NCBI GenBank assembly: GCA_020851795.1
Contig: JADZCA010000101.1
Span: forward strand, 1 to 64,000
Direction of reading: 5' to 3'
Source of the DNA: Planctomycetota bacterium
Lineage (GTDB): Bacteria; Planctomycetota; PLA2; JAEUHO01
Length of the DNA: 64,000 bases
A program made the position numbers and the translations under genes. The notes below the pieces were generated by a model. The model saw only the letters and a list, made by a program, of their open reading frames with translations. It searched no databases and was not told where the DNA came from. Below are positions 26,521 through 35,433 of this stretch, piece by piece. Positions within the stretch are counted from its first letter, which is position 1. Every line of letters starts with the position of its first letter.

Positions 26521-27363
26521 GTGCGCACGCCCCTCGTCGCGACAGGCTTGGCGGAGTCGTTCGGCGAGTGGGCCGAGGTCGCGGTGCTGTCCGTGGTGCT
26601 CTACGTGGTGCTCCGCTTCCTGCGGCGCACCGTGGCGGGCGGCGTCTTCCGGGGGCCGGGGCTGCTCGTGTGGGTCGTGCTGCTCGGCTTCGCCTTCCTC
26701 GTCCGCGCGCTCCACTTCGACGTGCTCGAGTACCTCTTCGCCGGCTTCGTGCCGATTCTCCTGACCGGGCTCGTGGTCCTGTTCCAGCCCGAGCTGCGCC
26801 ACGGGCTCGCGCGCTTCGGCGAGGGCCGCGTCTTCGCGCGCCTCTTCCCGCGCCTGCTCCCGCGGCGCAAGGGCGCCGACCGCGCCCCCGAGGTCCGCGT
26901 CGTGGACGAGATCGTCGCGGCGGTGCGCAACTTCGGCAAGCACAAGATCGGCGCCCTCATCGCGGTCGAGCGCGGCGTGGACCTGACGACCTACCTCGAC
27001 ACCGGCGTGCGCATCGACGCGCGCATCCGCGCGGAGCTGCTCGACGCGATCTTCTCGTCGGAGAACCTCCTCCACGACGGCGCGGTGATCGTGCGCAAGG
27101 ACCGCATCGCCGCCGCGGCGTGCCGCCTCCCGCTCACCGAGCGCACCGACCTGCCGTTCCGCTTCGGCACGCGCCACCGGGCCGCCGTCGGGCTCTCCGA
27201 GCAGTCCGACGCGCTCGTCGTGGTGGTGTCGGAGGAGACGGGGGCGGTGCACGTCGCCGAGCGCGGCGAGATCCGCCCGCACGCCGAGCCCTACCAGTGG
27301 CTCGCGAGCGAGCTGTCCGTCGTCATCGCCGAGAGGGCGGGCGTCGCCCGCGCCGAGCCGTGA
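26521..27363 (+). CDS. cdaA: Diadenylate cyclase CdaA
   Basis: A 280-residue membrane diadenylate cyclase that makes cyclic-di-AMP from two ATP. Three hydrophobic segments fill the first 85 residues. The DAC domain follows, with the catalytic DGA motif at 186-188 (LLHDGAVIV) and the RHR motif at 218-220 (GTRHRAAVG). Cyclic-di-AMP usually controls potassium and osmotic balance and cell-wall supply. The YbbR gene overlaps its stop, and glmM follows on the opposite strand, a rearranged version of the cdaA-ybbR-glmM cluster known from Firmicutes. Confidence 0.96.
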   Translation: MRTPLVATGLAESFGEWAEVAVLSVVLYVVLRFLRRTVAGGVFRGPGLLVWVVLLGFAFLVRALHFDVLEYLFAGFVPILLTGLVVLFQPELRHGLARFGEGRVFARLFPRLLPRRKGADRAPEVRVVDEIVAAVRNFGKHKIGALIAVERGVDLTTYLDTGVRIDARIRAELLDAIFSSENLLHDGAVIVRKDRIAAAACRLPLTERTDLPFRFGTRHRAAVGLSEQSDALVVVVSEETGAVHVAERGEIRPHAEPYQWLASELSVVIAERAGVARAEP

Positions 27364-28577
27364 GCCAGGCCGCCCCCCCGCCGCCGCCCGCGCCCGAGCC
27401 GTCGCCCTACGAGTCGCTGCGGCCCGAGGGCCAGCGTCCGCCCGGCGACAGCCGCGCGCGCGCGGGCGGCCCGCTCGGCTGGCTGTTCGGCGACCTCGGC
27501 CTCAAGGTGCTCGCCGTGCTGCTGGCGGTCCTCCTCTGGAAGCTCGCCCGCGGCCGCCTCGAGGAGACCCGCGAGCTGTTCGTCACGGTCGTGCTCAAAC
27601 CGGCGCTCCACGCGGGCGACGGGTCGCACGCCGACGAGGTGCGCGTGCGCGGCGGCGACGAGCGGCGCGGCATCAAGCTCACGCTGCGCGGCTCGCGTGA
27701 CGACGTCGAGCGCGTCACGACCGACCTGTACCGCGCCGACCGGCGCATCGAGCACCGGTTCGCGGTGACGCCCGGCCCGAAGGGACGCATCGGCCCCCTC
27801 TCGACCCCCGACCGGTTCGACTACCCCGCCGAGGGCGCGTCGCGCGTGGTCACCAAGGTCGAGCCCTTCGTCGAGGCCGAGTGGGTCCGCGTGGTGACGC
27901 GCAAGGTGCGCGTGGTCGTGCCGAAGACCGGGCAGACCCAGCGCGCCGACGTCGAGGTCGGCGCGGTCGAGCTCACCGACAAGGAGGTCGAGGTCTCGGG
28001 CCCGGAGAGCCTGTTCCAGGGCGACGAGGCGCTCGTCTCGATCCAGCCCGACCTCGTCGAGGTGAGCCCGTGGCTCGCCGACAACGCCGACCTCGCCACG
28101 CCGCTGCAGTTCCAGGTCGGCTTCCGCGCGTGGCGCGCCGAGAAGGCGTCGGACCGCGACGAGGCGCTCGTGCGCATCTCGCCCGCCACCGTCAAGGGCA
28201 CCGTCAAGTTCGCCCAGCGCTCGACGCAGACGCTCGACAACGGCGTGCGCGTGCTGCTCGCCGGGCTCGACCCGTCCGCGTACGCCGACTACGACATCGT
28301 GATCGCGCCGTCGCCCGCCTACGACCCGGGTCCCCCGCCGCGCATGAAGCTCGAGGTGCGCGGCGACCCCAAGGCGATCACGAAGATGCGGTCCGAGCCC
28401 AACGAGTGGTCCTTCGCGATCGCGCTCCCGCCGCCCCCGACCGACGACGGCGTCTCCAAGGTCGAGGACGTCAAGGTCCCGGTGGTGCTCTGGTTCCAGA
28501 AGGGCGTCGCCCCGCCGTCGGTGCGCCTCGCGGGCGAGGCCTCCGTCTTCGTCACGCTCCGCCGCCGCGACAAGTAG
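27360..28577 (+). CDS. YbbR-domain protein (CdaR-like)
   Basis: A 405-residue protein with a Pro-rich cytoplasmic start, one membrane segment (about 45-62, LGLKVLAVLLAVLLW) and an extracytoplasmic region of beta-rich YbbR-like repeats. In Firmicutes CdaR binds and regulates CdaA. The GTG start overlaps the cdaA stop, so this pairing is conserved here and a regulatory role is likely. The repeats are divergent and I cannot count them with certainty. Confidence 0.8.
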   Translation: MSQAAPPPPPAPEPSPYESLRPEGQRPPGDSRARAGGPLGWLFGDLGLKVLAVLLAVLLWKLARGRLEETRELFVTVVLKPALHAGDGSHADEVRVRGGDERRGIKLTLRGSRDDVERVTTDLYRADRRIEHRFAVTPGPKGRIGPLSTPDRFDYPAEGASRVVTKVEPFVEAEWVRVVTRKVRVVVPKTGQTQRADVEVGAVELTDKEVEVSGPESLFQGDEALVSIQPDLVEVSPWLADNADLATPLQFQVGFRAWRAEKASDRDEALVRISPATVKGTVKFAQRSTQTLDNGVRVLLAGLDPSAYADYDIVIAPSPAYDPGPPPRMKLEVRGDPKAITKMRSEPNEWSFAIALPPPPTDDGVSKVEDVKVPVVLWFQKGVAPPSVRLAGEASVFVTLRRRDK

Positions 28578-28614
28578 CGCGGGCCCGAGCCCGGACCTCG
28601 CTCGCGCCGACGGC

Positions 28615-29955
28615 TCAGCGGATCGCAGCGGCGGCGCGCTCGAGGCGTGCGACGGCGCCCGCGACCTCGTCGGGGTCGGGGCCCTCGACCATGATGCGCA
28701 GCACGGGCTCGGTGCCGCTGTAGCGCACGTAGACGCGGCCGCGGCCCTGCAGCGCGCGGCGCTCGACGTCCATCGCCGCGACGAAGGGCGGGACCTCCGC
28801 GAAGGGCACCTTGCGCTCGACCCGCACGTTGCGCAGCACCTGCGGGCAGCGCGGGACCTCGGCGCGGCAGCGCGACAGCGCGACCCCGCGCCGACGCGCG
28901 GCCTGCAGCGCGGCGACGCCGGCGACGGTGCCGTCGCCGAGCAGGGCCTCGCCCCAGCGCAGCACGACGTGCCCCGACTGCTCGCCGCCGAGGGAGGCGC
29001 CCGTCTCCCGCATGCGCGCGGCGACGAAGCGGTCGCCGACGTCCACCCGGTCGAGCGCGATGCCGCGCGCGTGCAGGGCCTGCTCGAGCCCGAAGTTCGA
29101 CATCATGGTCGCGACGACCCGGCGGCCCACGAGCGCGTCGCGCGCGTCGAGGTCCACGGCGAGGAGGTGCAGCACGGGGTCGCCGTCGAGGACCGTGGCC
29201 GTCTCGTCGGCGACGAGCACGCGGTCGCCGTCGCCGTCGAAGGCGAGCCCGCCGCCGGCCCCGCGGGTCCGCACCGCCTCGAGCCACGCGGCCGGCGACT
29301 CGGTGCCGCAGCGGTCGTTGATCGCGCCGGCGGCGTCGCTCCCCACCGGCGTCTCGACGGTGGCGCCCAGCGCGCGCAGGACGCGCGGCGCGGTCGCCTG
29401 CGTCGCCCCGTTGGCGCAGTCCACGACGAGGCGCAGCCCGTCGAGGCGGCCGCCGCCGGCGAGCATCGCCACGACCGCGTCCACGTAGCGGTCGGCGACG
29501 TCGGCGCGGGCGCGCACCGTGGCCGGGGCGCCGGTCGGCGCGGCCGCGCGGATGCGCGCGTCGAGGTCGCGCTCCTCCTCGGGCGACGTCTTGCGCCCGC
29601 CGGGGAGGAACACCTTGATCCCGTTGTCGCGCACCGGGTTGTGGCTCGCGGTCAGCGCCACCCCCACGTCGCACCCGCCCCCCGCGCTCCACCACGCCAC
29701 CGCCGGCGTCGGGAGCACGCCCCCGTCCTCGACGGGGACCCCCTCGGCGCCGAGCCCTTCGGCGACCCCGGCGAGGAGCGCCGGGCCGCTCGGCCGCGTG
29801 TCCCGCCCGACGAAGACCCGGGGCGACGTGGCGACCTTCTCCCGGGCGAAGGCCGCGATCGCGCGCCCGATCCGCCGCAGGTTGTCCGGCGAGAGCGCCC
29901 CCTCGCCCGCCCGACCGCGGATGCCGTCGGTTCCGAAGAAGGGCTCGGGGCTCAT
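28615..29955 (-). CDS. glmM: Phosphoglucosamine mutase
   Basis: A 446-residue GlmM, interconverting glucosamine-6-phosphate and glucosamine-1-phosphate for peptidoglycan and lipid A. The phospho-Ser is Ser104 in TASHNP; the metal loop FDGDGDR, the sugar loop GGEQSGH and the phosphate loop RYSGTEPVLRIM are all present. The start FFGTDGIRGRAGEG is typical. It converges on the YbbR gene. Cyclic-di-AMP systems in Firmicutes couple CdaA and GlmM directly, so the neighbourhood may be functional despite the inversion. Confidence 0.97.
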   Translation of the reverse strand: MSPEPFFGTDGIRGRAGEGALSPDNLRRIGRAIAAFAREKVATSPRVFVGRDTRPSGPALLAGVAEGLGAEGVPVEDGGVLPTPAVAWWSAGGGCDVGVALTASHNPVRDNGIKVFLPGGRKTSPEEERDLDARIRAAAPTGAPATVRARADVADRYVDAVVAMLAGGGRLDGLRLVVDCANGATQATAPRVLRALGATVETPVGSDAAGAINDRCGTESPAAWLEAVRTRGAGGGLAFDGDGDRVLVADETATVLDGDPVLHLLAVDLDARDALVGRRVVATMMSNFGLEQALHARGIALDRVDVGDRFVAARMRETGASLGGEQSGHVVLRWGEALLGDGTVAGVAALQAARRRGVALSRCRAEVPRCPQVLRNVRVERKVPFAEVPPFVAAMDVERRALQGRGRVYVRYSGTEPVLRIMVEGPDPDEVAGAVARLERAAAAIR

Positions 29956-30148
29956 GGCCGGCGGATCCTGCCACGGGCGGCGACGACCCGGCAGGTCGGG
30001 CCGCACCTCGCCCGCGCGCCCCGCGAGCGGACGCGTCCGGCCGCTCGGGCGCGGGGGTCGCGCCGCCCCGACGCTTGTATCTTGCAATCGATGGCCTCCT
30101 TGCCGGCGCGCCCGACCCGTGTTGTTTCCGCCGGCGCGACGGCGCCCG

Positions 30149-30154
30149 TACGCT
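30149..30154 (+). promoter_or_regulatory. Leaderless -10 of tsaB
   Basis: TACGCT ends seven bases before the tsaB GTG. The 206-base gap to glmM otherwise shows no clear element. Confidence 0.45.
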
Positions 30155-30161
30155 TCGACCC

Positions 30162-30887
30162 GTGGCGTACTTGGTCCTCTGCACCAGCGGCCCGGCCCCG
30201 GCGATCGGGCTGTGGACGGGCCGCGGCGACGTGACCGTCGAACCGCTCGGCGGCGGAGCCGAGCGCGGCCGCGGCCTCGCGCCGGCCGTCGCGCGCCTCC
30301 TCGCCGCGAGCGGGACCCGTCCGGCCGACCTCGCCGGCGTCGCGGTGGACGTCGGGCCGGGTTCGTTCACGGGCGTGCGGGTCGGCGTCGCGACCGCCAA
30401 GGGCCTCGCGGTCGCCAACGGCACCCCGCTCGTCGGCGTGTCGAGCCTCGAGGCGCTGGCCCTCGTCGCGGGCCCCGCGCGCGCGCCGCTCCTCACCCTG
30501 CGCGACGCGCGCGCCGGCGAGGCGTACTTCGCGCTGTGGGCGGCCCCGGCCGCCGACGTCGAGACCCACCCGCTCGACGCGACGCCGCGCCCCCACCGCA
30601 TCGCCCGCCCGACGCGCGGCCCCGCGGACGCGATCCGCGCCGCCGTCGAGGAGCGCGGGCTCGGCAAGGTCGTCGCGGTGGGCGAGGACGCCGAGCGGCT
30701 CGCGACGACCCTGCCGCTGTCGGGGCTGCTCGCCGGGTGCCGCACCGACCCGGTGGACCCGGCCTCGGTGCTGCGCCTCGCCCTGCCGCGCTTCCTCGCC
30801 GGCACCACCGACGACGCGGACGCCCTCGCGCCCGCCTACCTGCAGCCCTCGACGCCCGAGGCGCGGCTGCGCGGGGAGCGCGCATGA
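30162..30887 (+). CDS. tsaB: tRNA threonylcarbamoyladenosine protein TsaB
   Basis: A 241-residue TsaB, a partner of TsaD in making t6A at position 37 of ANN-reading tRNAs. The family signature GPGSFTGVRVG (about 64-74) and the following KGLAVANGTPLVGVSSLEALA are clear, and RDARAGEAYFALW matches the usual DARxxEVY segment. TsaB is a degenerate ASKHA fold without its own catalytic site. The start is GTG at 30162, chosen for the -10 placement and the family's N-terminal strand. The alr ATG overlaps its stop (ATGA). Confidence 0.93.
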   Translation: MAYLVLCTSGPAPAIGLWTGRGDVTVEPLGGGAERGRGLAPAVARLLAASGTRPADLAGVAVDVGPGSFTGVRVGVATAKGLAVANGTPLVGVSSLEALALVAGPARAPLLTLRDARAGEAYFALWAAPAADVETHPLDATPRPHRIARPTRGPADAIRAAVEERGLGKVVAVGEDAERLATTLPLSGLLAGCRTDPVDPASVLRLALPRFLAGTTDDADALAPAYLQPSTPEARLRGERA

Positions 30888-32146
30888 ACGGCCCCGACGC
30901 GTTCAAGGGCGACGCGAGCCCGGCCGACCCTTCGGGAGGACGACTCCGCGAGGACCGAGGCGACGTGCTGCACGCGAGGACCTGGGCCGAGATCGACCTG
31001 GCCGCCCTCGAGCGCAACCTCGCCCGGGTGCGCGCGGCCGCGGGCGGCGCCGAGGTCATGCTCGTGGTCAAGGCCGACGCGTACGGCCACGGCGCGGTGC
31101 CCGTCGCGTGGCACCTCCTCGGCCACGGGGTGCGGTCGCTGGGCGTGGGCGACTCGGCCGAGGCGCTCGAGCTGCGCCGCCACGGGATCACGGCGCCGAT
31201 CCTGATCCTCGGGGCGATCGTGCGCGGCGAGATGGAGCAGGTGGTCCGCGGCGGGATCTCCGTCACGGTCCACACGCTGTTCCGGGCCCGCGCGCTCGCC
31301 CGGGCCGCCGAGAAGATGGGCTCGCGGGTCAAGGTGCACCTCAAGGTGGACACCGGGATGGGCCGCCTCGGCTGCGCGCCCGAGCGGGCCCCCGCGCTCG
31401 CGCGCGAGATCGAGCGGTCGCCCCACCTCGAGCTCGAGGGGATCGCGACGCACCTCGCCTCCCCCGGGCCCGAGGGCGTCAAGGAGACCGAGCGCCAGCT
31501 GGCTCGGTTCCGCCGCGTGCTCGACGTGCTCAAGACCGAGGGCATCGAGCCCCGCTGGCGCCACGCGCTGGCCAGCGGTGGCCTGCTCGCGGCCCCGCCC
31601 GGCGAGTTCAACCTCGTCCGGCCCGGCCTCGCGGTGTACGGGCTGTCGCCCCACGACCGCGTCCCCGGGGTGGAGCCCGCGCTCACCTGGAAGACGCAGA
31701 TCGTCTACCTGCGCGACCACCGCAAGGGCGCGCGCATCGGCTACGGCGGGACGTGGCGCGCGCCGGGCCGGTGCCGGATCGCGACGCTGCCGGTGGGCTA
31801 CAACGACGGCTACCGCTACGCCCTCTCCGACCAGGCGCACGTGCTCGTGCGCGGGCGCCGGGCGGCGGTGGTCGGGCGCGTGTCGATGGACTACGTGATG
31901 GTGGACGTCACCGACGTCCCCGACGCCGACGTGGACGACGAGGTCACGCTGGTCGGGCGCGACGGCGCGGAGACGATCACCGTCGCCGACCTCGCGCGCT
32001 GGGCCGACACGATCCCGTACGAGATCCTGTGCGGCATCGGCCGTCGCGTCGTGCGGACCTACCGCCGCGGCGAGGGCGCCGTGGTGCCGCCGGCCTCCGT
32101 CCCCGCGACGGGCGCCGCGGACGCGGGCACGACCGGCGCGGCGTAG
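30884..32146 (+). CDS. alr: Alanine racemase
   Basis: A 420-residue PLP enzyme supplying D-alanine for peptidoglycan. The PLP lysine is Lys63 (VVKADAYGHG) and the catalytic tyrosine is probably Tyr287 (RIGYGGTW). HLKVDTGMGRLG and MDYVMVDVT are further family motifs. There is an N-terminal extension of about 30 residues rich in Asp/Gly and a Pro/Ala/Thr tail of about 25 residues. It is translationally coupled to tsaB. A 7-bp hairpin (CCCCGTC/GACGGGG) lies just after the stop at 32149-32167. Confidence 0.95.
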   Translation: MNGPDAFKGDASPADPSGGRLREDRGDVLHARTWAEIDLAALERNLARVRAAAGGAEVMLVVKADAYGHGAVPVAWHLLGHGVRSLGVGDSAEALELRRHGITAPILILGAIVRGEMEQVVRGGISVTVHTLFRARALARAAEKMGSRVKVHLKVDTGMGRLGCAPERAPALAREIERSPHLELEGIATHLASPGPEGVKETERQLARFRRVLDVLKTEGIEPRWRHALASGGLLAAPPGEFNLVRPGLAVYGLSPHDRVPGVEPALTWKTQIVYLRDHRKGARIGYGGTWRAPGRCRIATLPVGYNDGYRYALSDQAHVLVRGRRAAVVGRVSMDYVMVDVTDVPDADVDDEVTLVGRDGAETITVADLARWADTIPYEILCGIGRRVVRTYRRGEGAVVPPASVPATGAADAGTTGAA

Positions 32147-32202
32147 GACCCCGTCGAGGGGACGGGGCTCGGCGCGGCGCGCGCCGTCGCACGCCCCGCG
32201 CC

Positions 32203-32222
32203 TGCAACACGGGCGTTGCAAC
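32203..32222. promoter_or_regulatory. TGCAAC-N6-GTTGCA dyad upstream of the cytochrome
   Basis: TGCAAC (32203-32208) and GTTGCA (32215-32220) form an inverted repeat 80 bases before the -10-like box of the cytochrome gene. A related perfect palindrome lies after the gene (33566-33577). It is an operator candidate; the protein that binds is unknown. Confidence 0.45.
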
Positions 32223-32301
32223 GCGCGGCACGGGAACGGGCGCGCGCCGGTGTGCGTTCCCCGGGCGGCCCGCGACGCCGCGGGCGACGGAGGGCCCGGC
32301 G

Positions 32302-32307
32302 TATCCT
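32302..32307 (+). promoter_or_regulatory. Leaderless -10 of the cytochrome gene
   Basis: TATCCT ends seven bases before the GTG start at 32315. Confidence 0.45.
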
Positions 32308-32314
32308 CGCGAGC

Positions 32315-33526
32315 GTGTCGCGCCCCTTCGCCGTCGGCCTCGCCGTCGCGCTGCTCGCGCTCGCCGCGTGCGGCGAGCGGGACCCGGCCGCGCCGCCGCC
32401 GGCCGCCGCCCCGGCGACCTCGGGCGGCCCCGCCGCGCGGCCCGCGCCCCCCGCGCCCGGCGCGGCGGGCGCGCAGGACTGCGCCTCGTGCCACGAGCGG
32501 CTCCACCCGTCGCTGCAGGCCGCGCACCGCGCCGGCCCCCACCGCGGCCTGCGCTGCGAGGACTGCCACGGCGCCGACCACGACCGCATCTTCTCGACCG
32601 ACGGCCAGGTGTCCTCGGCGACCTGCGGGCGCTGCCACGAGAAGGCCTACGCCGGGTTCCGCCGCAGCCGCCACGGCCGCCTGCTCAAGGAGGGCAAGGC
32701 CGACGCGGCGCTGCGCGCGCACCCCGCGCCCGTCGGCTCGTGCAACGCGGTCAACGGCTGCCACGCGGTGCAGCGGGAGAACGCCGACGGCAGCGTGGGC
32801 GCGTGCGCGGCCTGCCACGCGGCGCACGCGGCCGCGCCGCACGTCGCCCGCGACCCCGCGGTGTGCGCGCGCTGCCACCGCGGGCCCGACCACCTCCAGT
32901 GGGAGACGTGGGCCGCCGACAAGCACGGCGTGCTCTGGCGCCAGCAGCCGGGCGCGGGCGTCGCGCCGGCGTGCGCCGACTGCCACCTGCCCGGCGGCGA
33001 CCACGACGACGGGCGCGGCCTGACGCGCTCGGTGGTCGCGCGCCACGGCGCGCCGCCGACCACGCTGCTCGAGCCCCTGTCGCGCGCCGAGCACGACGCC
33101 GCGCGCGCCGCGATGGTCGCGGTCTGCACCGCCTGCCACGGCAAGCGCCTCGCGGAGGCGACGCTCGCGTCGGCCGACGACGCGCGCGCGGACGCGCTCG
33201 CGCTCTGCGAGGAGGCGGCCGAGATCGTGCGGGGCCTCGACGCCGACGGGCTGCTGTCGCCGCGGCCGAAGGACCGCACCGACAACCCCGTCGCCGGCGG
33301 GGCGCTCGTGCTCGGCGGCAAGCAGATCTTCGACGAGACGTCGTCGCGAGCGGAGCGGCTGTTCTACGAGCTGTGGATGTTCGACTTCCCGGGGCTGTGG
33401 CGCGCGGCCTACCACACCGACCCCGACCTCGTGCGCTGGACCGCGCGGGAGCGGCTCAAGACCCACCTGATCGAGCTGCGCGCCGAGGCCGCCCGGCTGC
33501 GCGCCGCGGCCCCCCCGCCGAAGTAG
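32315..33526 (+). CDS. Octahaem c-type cytochrome, hydroxylamine oxidoreductase-like
   Basis: A 403-residue lipoprotein (lipobox LAAC, near residue 19) with seven CXXCH haem sites: residues 56, 81, 104, 164, 184, 220 and 271 for the first Cys. An eighth candidate, fourth in order, has five residues between the cysteines (Cys143, Cys149-His150). Beyond the last haem a long helical region (CEEAAEIVRGLDADG, ELWMFDFPGLW) resembles the C-terminus of hydroxylamine oxidoreductase (HAO) family octahaem cytochromes, which oxidise hydroxylamine or hydrazine or reduce N-oxides and nitrite. The length is shorter than typical HAO. Direction and substrate cannot be told. The GTG start was chosen for the signal peptide and the TATCCT box. 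Confidence 0.8.
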   Translation: MSRPFAVGLAVALLALAACGERDPAAPPPAAAPATSGGPAARPAPPAPGAAGAQDCASCHERLHPSLQAAHRAGPHRGLRCEDCHGADHDRIFSTDGQVSSATCGRCHEKAYAGFRRSRHGRLLKEGKADAALRAHPAPVGSCNAVNGCHAVQRENADGSVGACAACHAAHAAAPHVARDPAVCARCHRGPDHLQWETWAADKHGVLWRQQPGAGVAPACADCHLPGGDHDDGRGLTRSVVARHGAPPTTLLEPLSRAEHDAARAAMVAVCTACHGKRLAEATLASADDARADALALCEEAAEIVRGLDADGLLSPRPKDRTDNPVAGGALVLGGKQIFDETSSRAERLFYELWMFDFPGLWRAAYHTDPDLVRWTARERLKTHLIELRAEAARLRAAAPPPK

Positions 33527-33554
33527 CGCCCGACGTCGCGAGCCCGCCGGGGAC

Positions 33555-33577
33555 GTTGCACGCGCGTTGCATGCAAC
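33555..33577. promoter_or_regulatory. GTTGCA / TGCAAC operator-like cluster before the operon
   Basis: GTTGCA (33555-33560) is followed five bases later by the perfect 12-bp palindrome GTTGCATGCAAC (33566-33577). Another GTTGCA half-site is at 33637-33642. The spacing on both sides of the cytochrome gene suggests a common regulator. Confidence 0.5.
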
Positions 33578-33693
33578 AGGGCTGATGCGACGTGGGCTCG
33601 AGGATGTCCCGCCGGGAATCCGTGCGCGCACCGTGCGTTGCAGGGTCGTTCCCGCCTCCGTTCCGGGTGCCTGCCCGAGGAAGGACGCGCCTC

Positions 33694-35430
33694 GTGGTGT
33701 CTTCTCCGTCGCTGCGCCGTCGCACCGTCGCGACCGCGCTCGTGGTGCTCGGGGCCGGGCTGCCCGCGTGCGGGAGGGACGACCCGCCGGCGCGCGCCGC
33801 GCCCGCCGCGGCGGCGCACGGGATCCGCTTCGACGACGTGACCGAGGCGTGCGGCGTGCGCTCGACGCGCCGGTCGGGCGGCGGCGACGACCTGCGCAAC
33901 ATCGCGCAGGCGGCGGGCGGCGGCGTCGCGGTCCTCGACGCCGACGGGGACGGGTGGATGGACCTGTTCTTCACCGAGGGCGGGACCGACCCCGACCTCA
34001 CGCCCGACGCGAAGACGACCTCGGGGCGCGGCGCGCTGTGGCGCAACCGCGGCGACGGCACCTTCGAGGACGTCACCGACCGCGCGGGCCTGCGCGAGCT
34101 GGGCGCGTACCCCTTCGGCGCGACCGCGGCCGACTGGGACGGCGACGGCGACACCGACCTCTACGTGTGCACGTACCGCCGCGACCGCCTCTTCCGCAAC
34201 GAGGGCGGGCTCCGCTTCGTGGACGCCACCGAGGCGGCCGGCGTCGTCGAGGACGCGTTCAGCGTCCACGCCGTGTTCCTCGACTACGACCGCGACGGGG
34301 CGCTCGACCTCTACGTGGTGCGCTACCTCGCGTTCGACCCGTCCTACCGCGTGTTCTACGCCCCCGAGGGCTTCCCCGGCCCGCTCTCCTACAAGGGCGT
34401 GGCCGACCTCCTCTGGCACAACCGCGGCGACGGCACCTTCGAGGACGTCACGAAGGCGGCCGGCGTGCTCGCGCCCGACGGGCGCGGCATGAGCGCGGTC
34501 TCGGCCGACTTCGACGACGACGGCTGGCCCGACCTCTTCGTCGCCAACGACGCGATGGAGAACTGGTTCTGGCGCAACCGCGGCGACGGCACCTTCGAGA
34601 ACGTCGCCGCCCGCAACGGCACCGCGTACGGGCTCAACGGCGAGTCCACGGCCGCGATGGGCGCGTCGGTGGGCGACTGGGACGGCGACGGGCGCCTCGA
34701 CCTCTTCGTCCCCGACTCCGGCTTCTCGTGCCTGTACACGAACGCCGGCGCCACGAAGTCCACCGACGGCGCGCCGCTCGTGACCTTCCGCGACCGCTCG
34801 GCCGAGACCGGGCTCGCGGAGGCGGGCGGCCAGAGCGTCGGGTGGAGCGGCCACTTCCTCGACGCCGACCTCGACGGGCGCCTCGACCTCGTGCGCACCG
34901 CCGGCAACGACCACCACCTCTTCGGCGAGCCGCTGTTCCTGCTGCGCAACCGCGGCGACCGCGCCTTCGAGGACGTGTCGAGGACCGCGGGCCCCGTGTT
35001 CTCGCGCAAGCTCGTCGCGCGCGGCGCCGCCACGGCGGGGCTGTGGAACGACGGGCGCCTCGGGCTGGTCGTGACGATGGCCGACGGCCCCGCGGTCGTG
35101 CTGCGCGACACCTCGACGACCGGGAACCACGCGCTCGCGCTCGCGCTCGTCGGCCGGCCCTCCACCGGCGCCGGCCCGAAGAGCACCCGCGCCGCCGTCG
35201 GCGCGCGCGTCCGCGTGACGACGCCCGAGCGCACCCAGACCTTCGAGGTGCGCGCGGGCGAGGGGTACCTCTCGTCGAGCGACCCTCGCGTGCACGTCGG
35301 GCTCGGCGCGGCGACGTCGGCGACGGTCGAGGTGCGCTGGCCGTCGGGCCGCGTGCAGACGCTGACCTGCGAGGCCGGGCGCGTGCACCGCGTCGAGGAA
35401 CCCGCGGCGGACGCCGCGGGGGGGCGGTGA
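33694..35430 (+). CDS. FG-GAP / ASPIC-UnbV lipoprotein (CRTAC1-like)
   Basis: A 578-residue lipoprotein (lipobox LPAC, Cys26). Six or more Asp-rich FG-GAP/VCBS repeats (VLDADGDGWMDLFF, DWDGDGDTDLYV, DYDRDGALDLYV, DFDDDGWPDLFV, DWDGDGRLDLFV, DADLDGRLDLV) form a calcium-binding beta-propeller, each followed by an RNRGDGTFEDVT-type unit. The C-terminus (about 500-565) is an ASPIC/UnbV domain with VRWPSGRVQTL. Function in bacteria is largely unknown. GTG at 33694 has AGGAAGGA upstream; GTG at 33697 is nearly as good. It is the first gene of the long operon. Confidence 0.88.
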   Translation: MVSSPSLRRRTVATALVVLGAGLPACGRDDPPARAAPAAAAHGIRFDDVTEACGVRSTRRSGGGDDLRNIAQAAGGGVAVLDADGDGWMDLFFTEGGTDPDLTPDAKTTSGRGALWRNRGDGTFEDVTDRAGLRELGAYPFGATAADWDGDGDTDLYVCTYRRDRLFRNEGGLRFVDATEAAGVVEDAFSVHAVFLDYDRDGALDLYVVRYLAFDPSYRVFYAPEGFPGPLSYKGVADLLWHNRGDGTFEDVTKAAGVLAPDGRGMSAVSADFDDDGWPDLFVANDAMENWFWRNRGDGTFENVAARNGTAYGLNGESTAAMGASVGDWDGDGRLDLFVPDSGFSCLYTNAGATKSTDGAPLVTFRDRSAETGLAEAGGQSVGWSGHFLDADLDGRLDLVRTAGNDHHLFGEPLFLLRNRGDRAFEDVSRTAGPVFSRKLVARGAATAGLWNDGRLGLVVTMADGPAVVLRDTSTTGNHALALALVGRPSTGAGPKSTRAAVGARVRVTTPERTQTFEVRAGEGYLSSSDPRVHVGLGAATSATVEVRWPSGRVQTLTCEAGRVHRVEEPAADAAGGR

Positions 35431-35433
35431 ACC

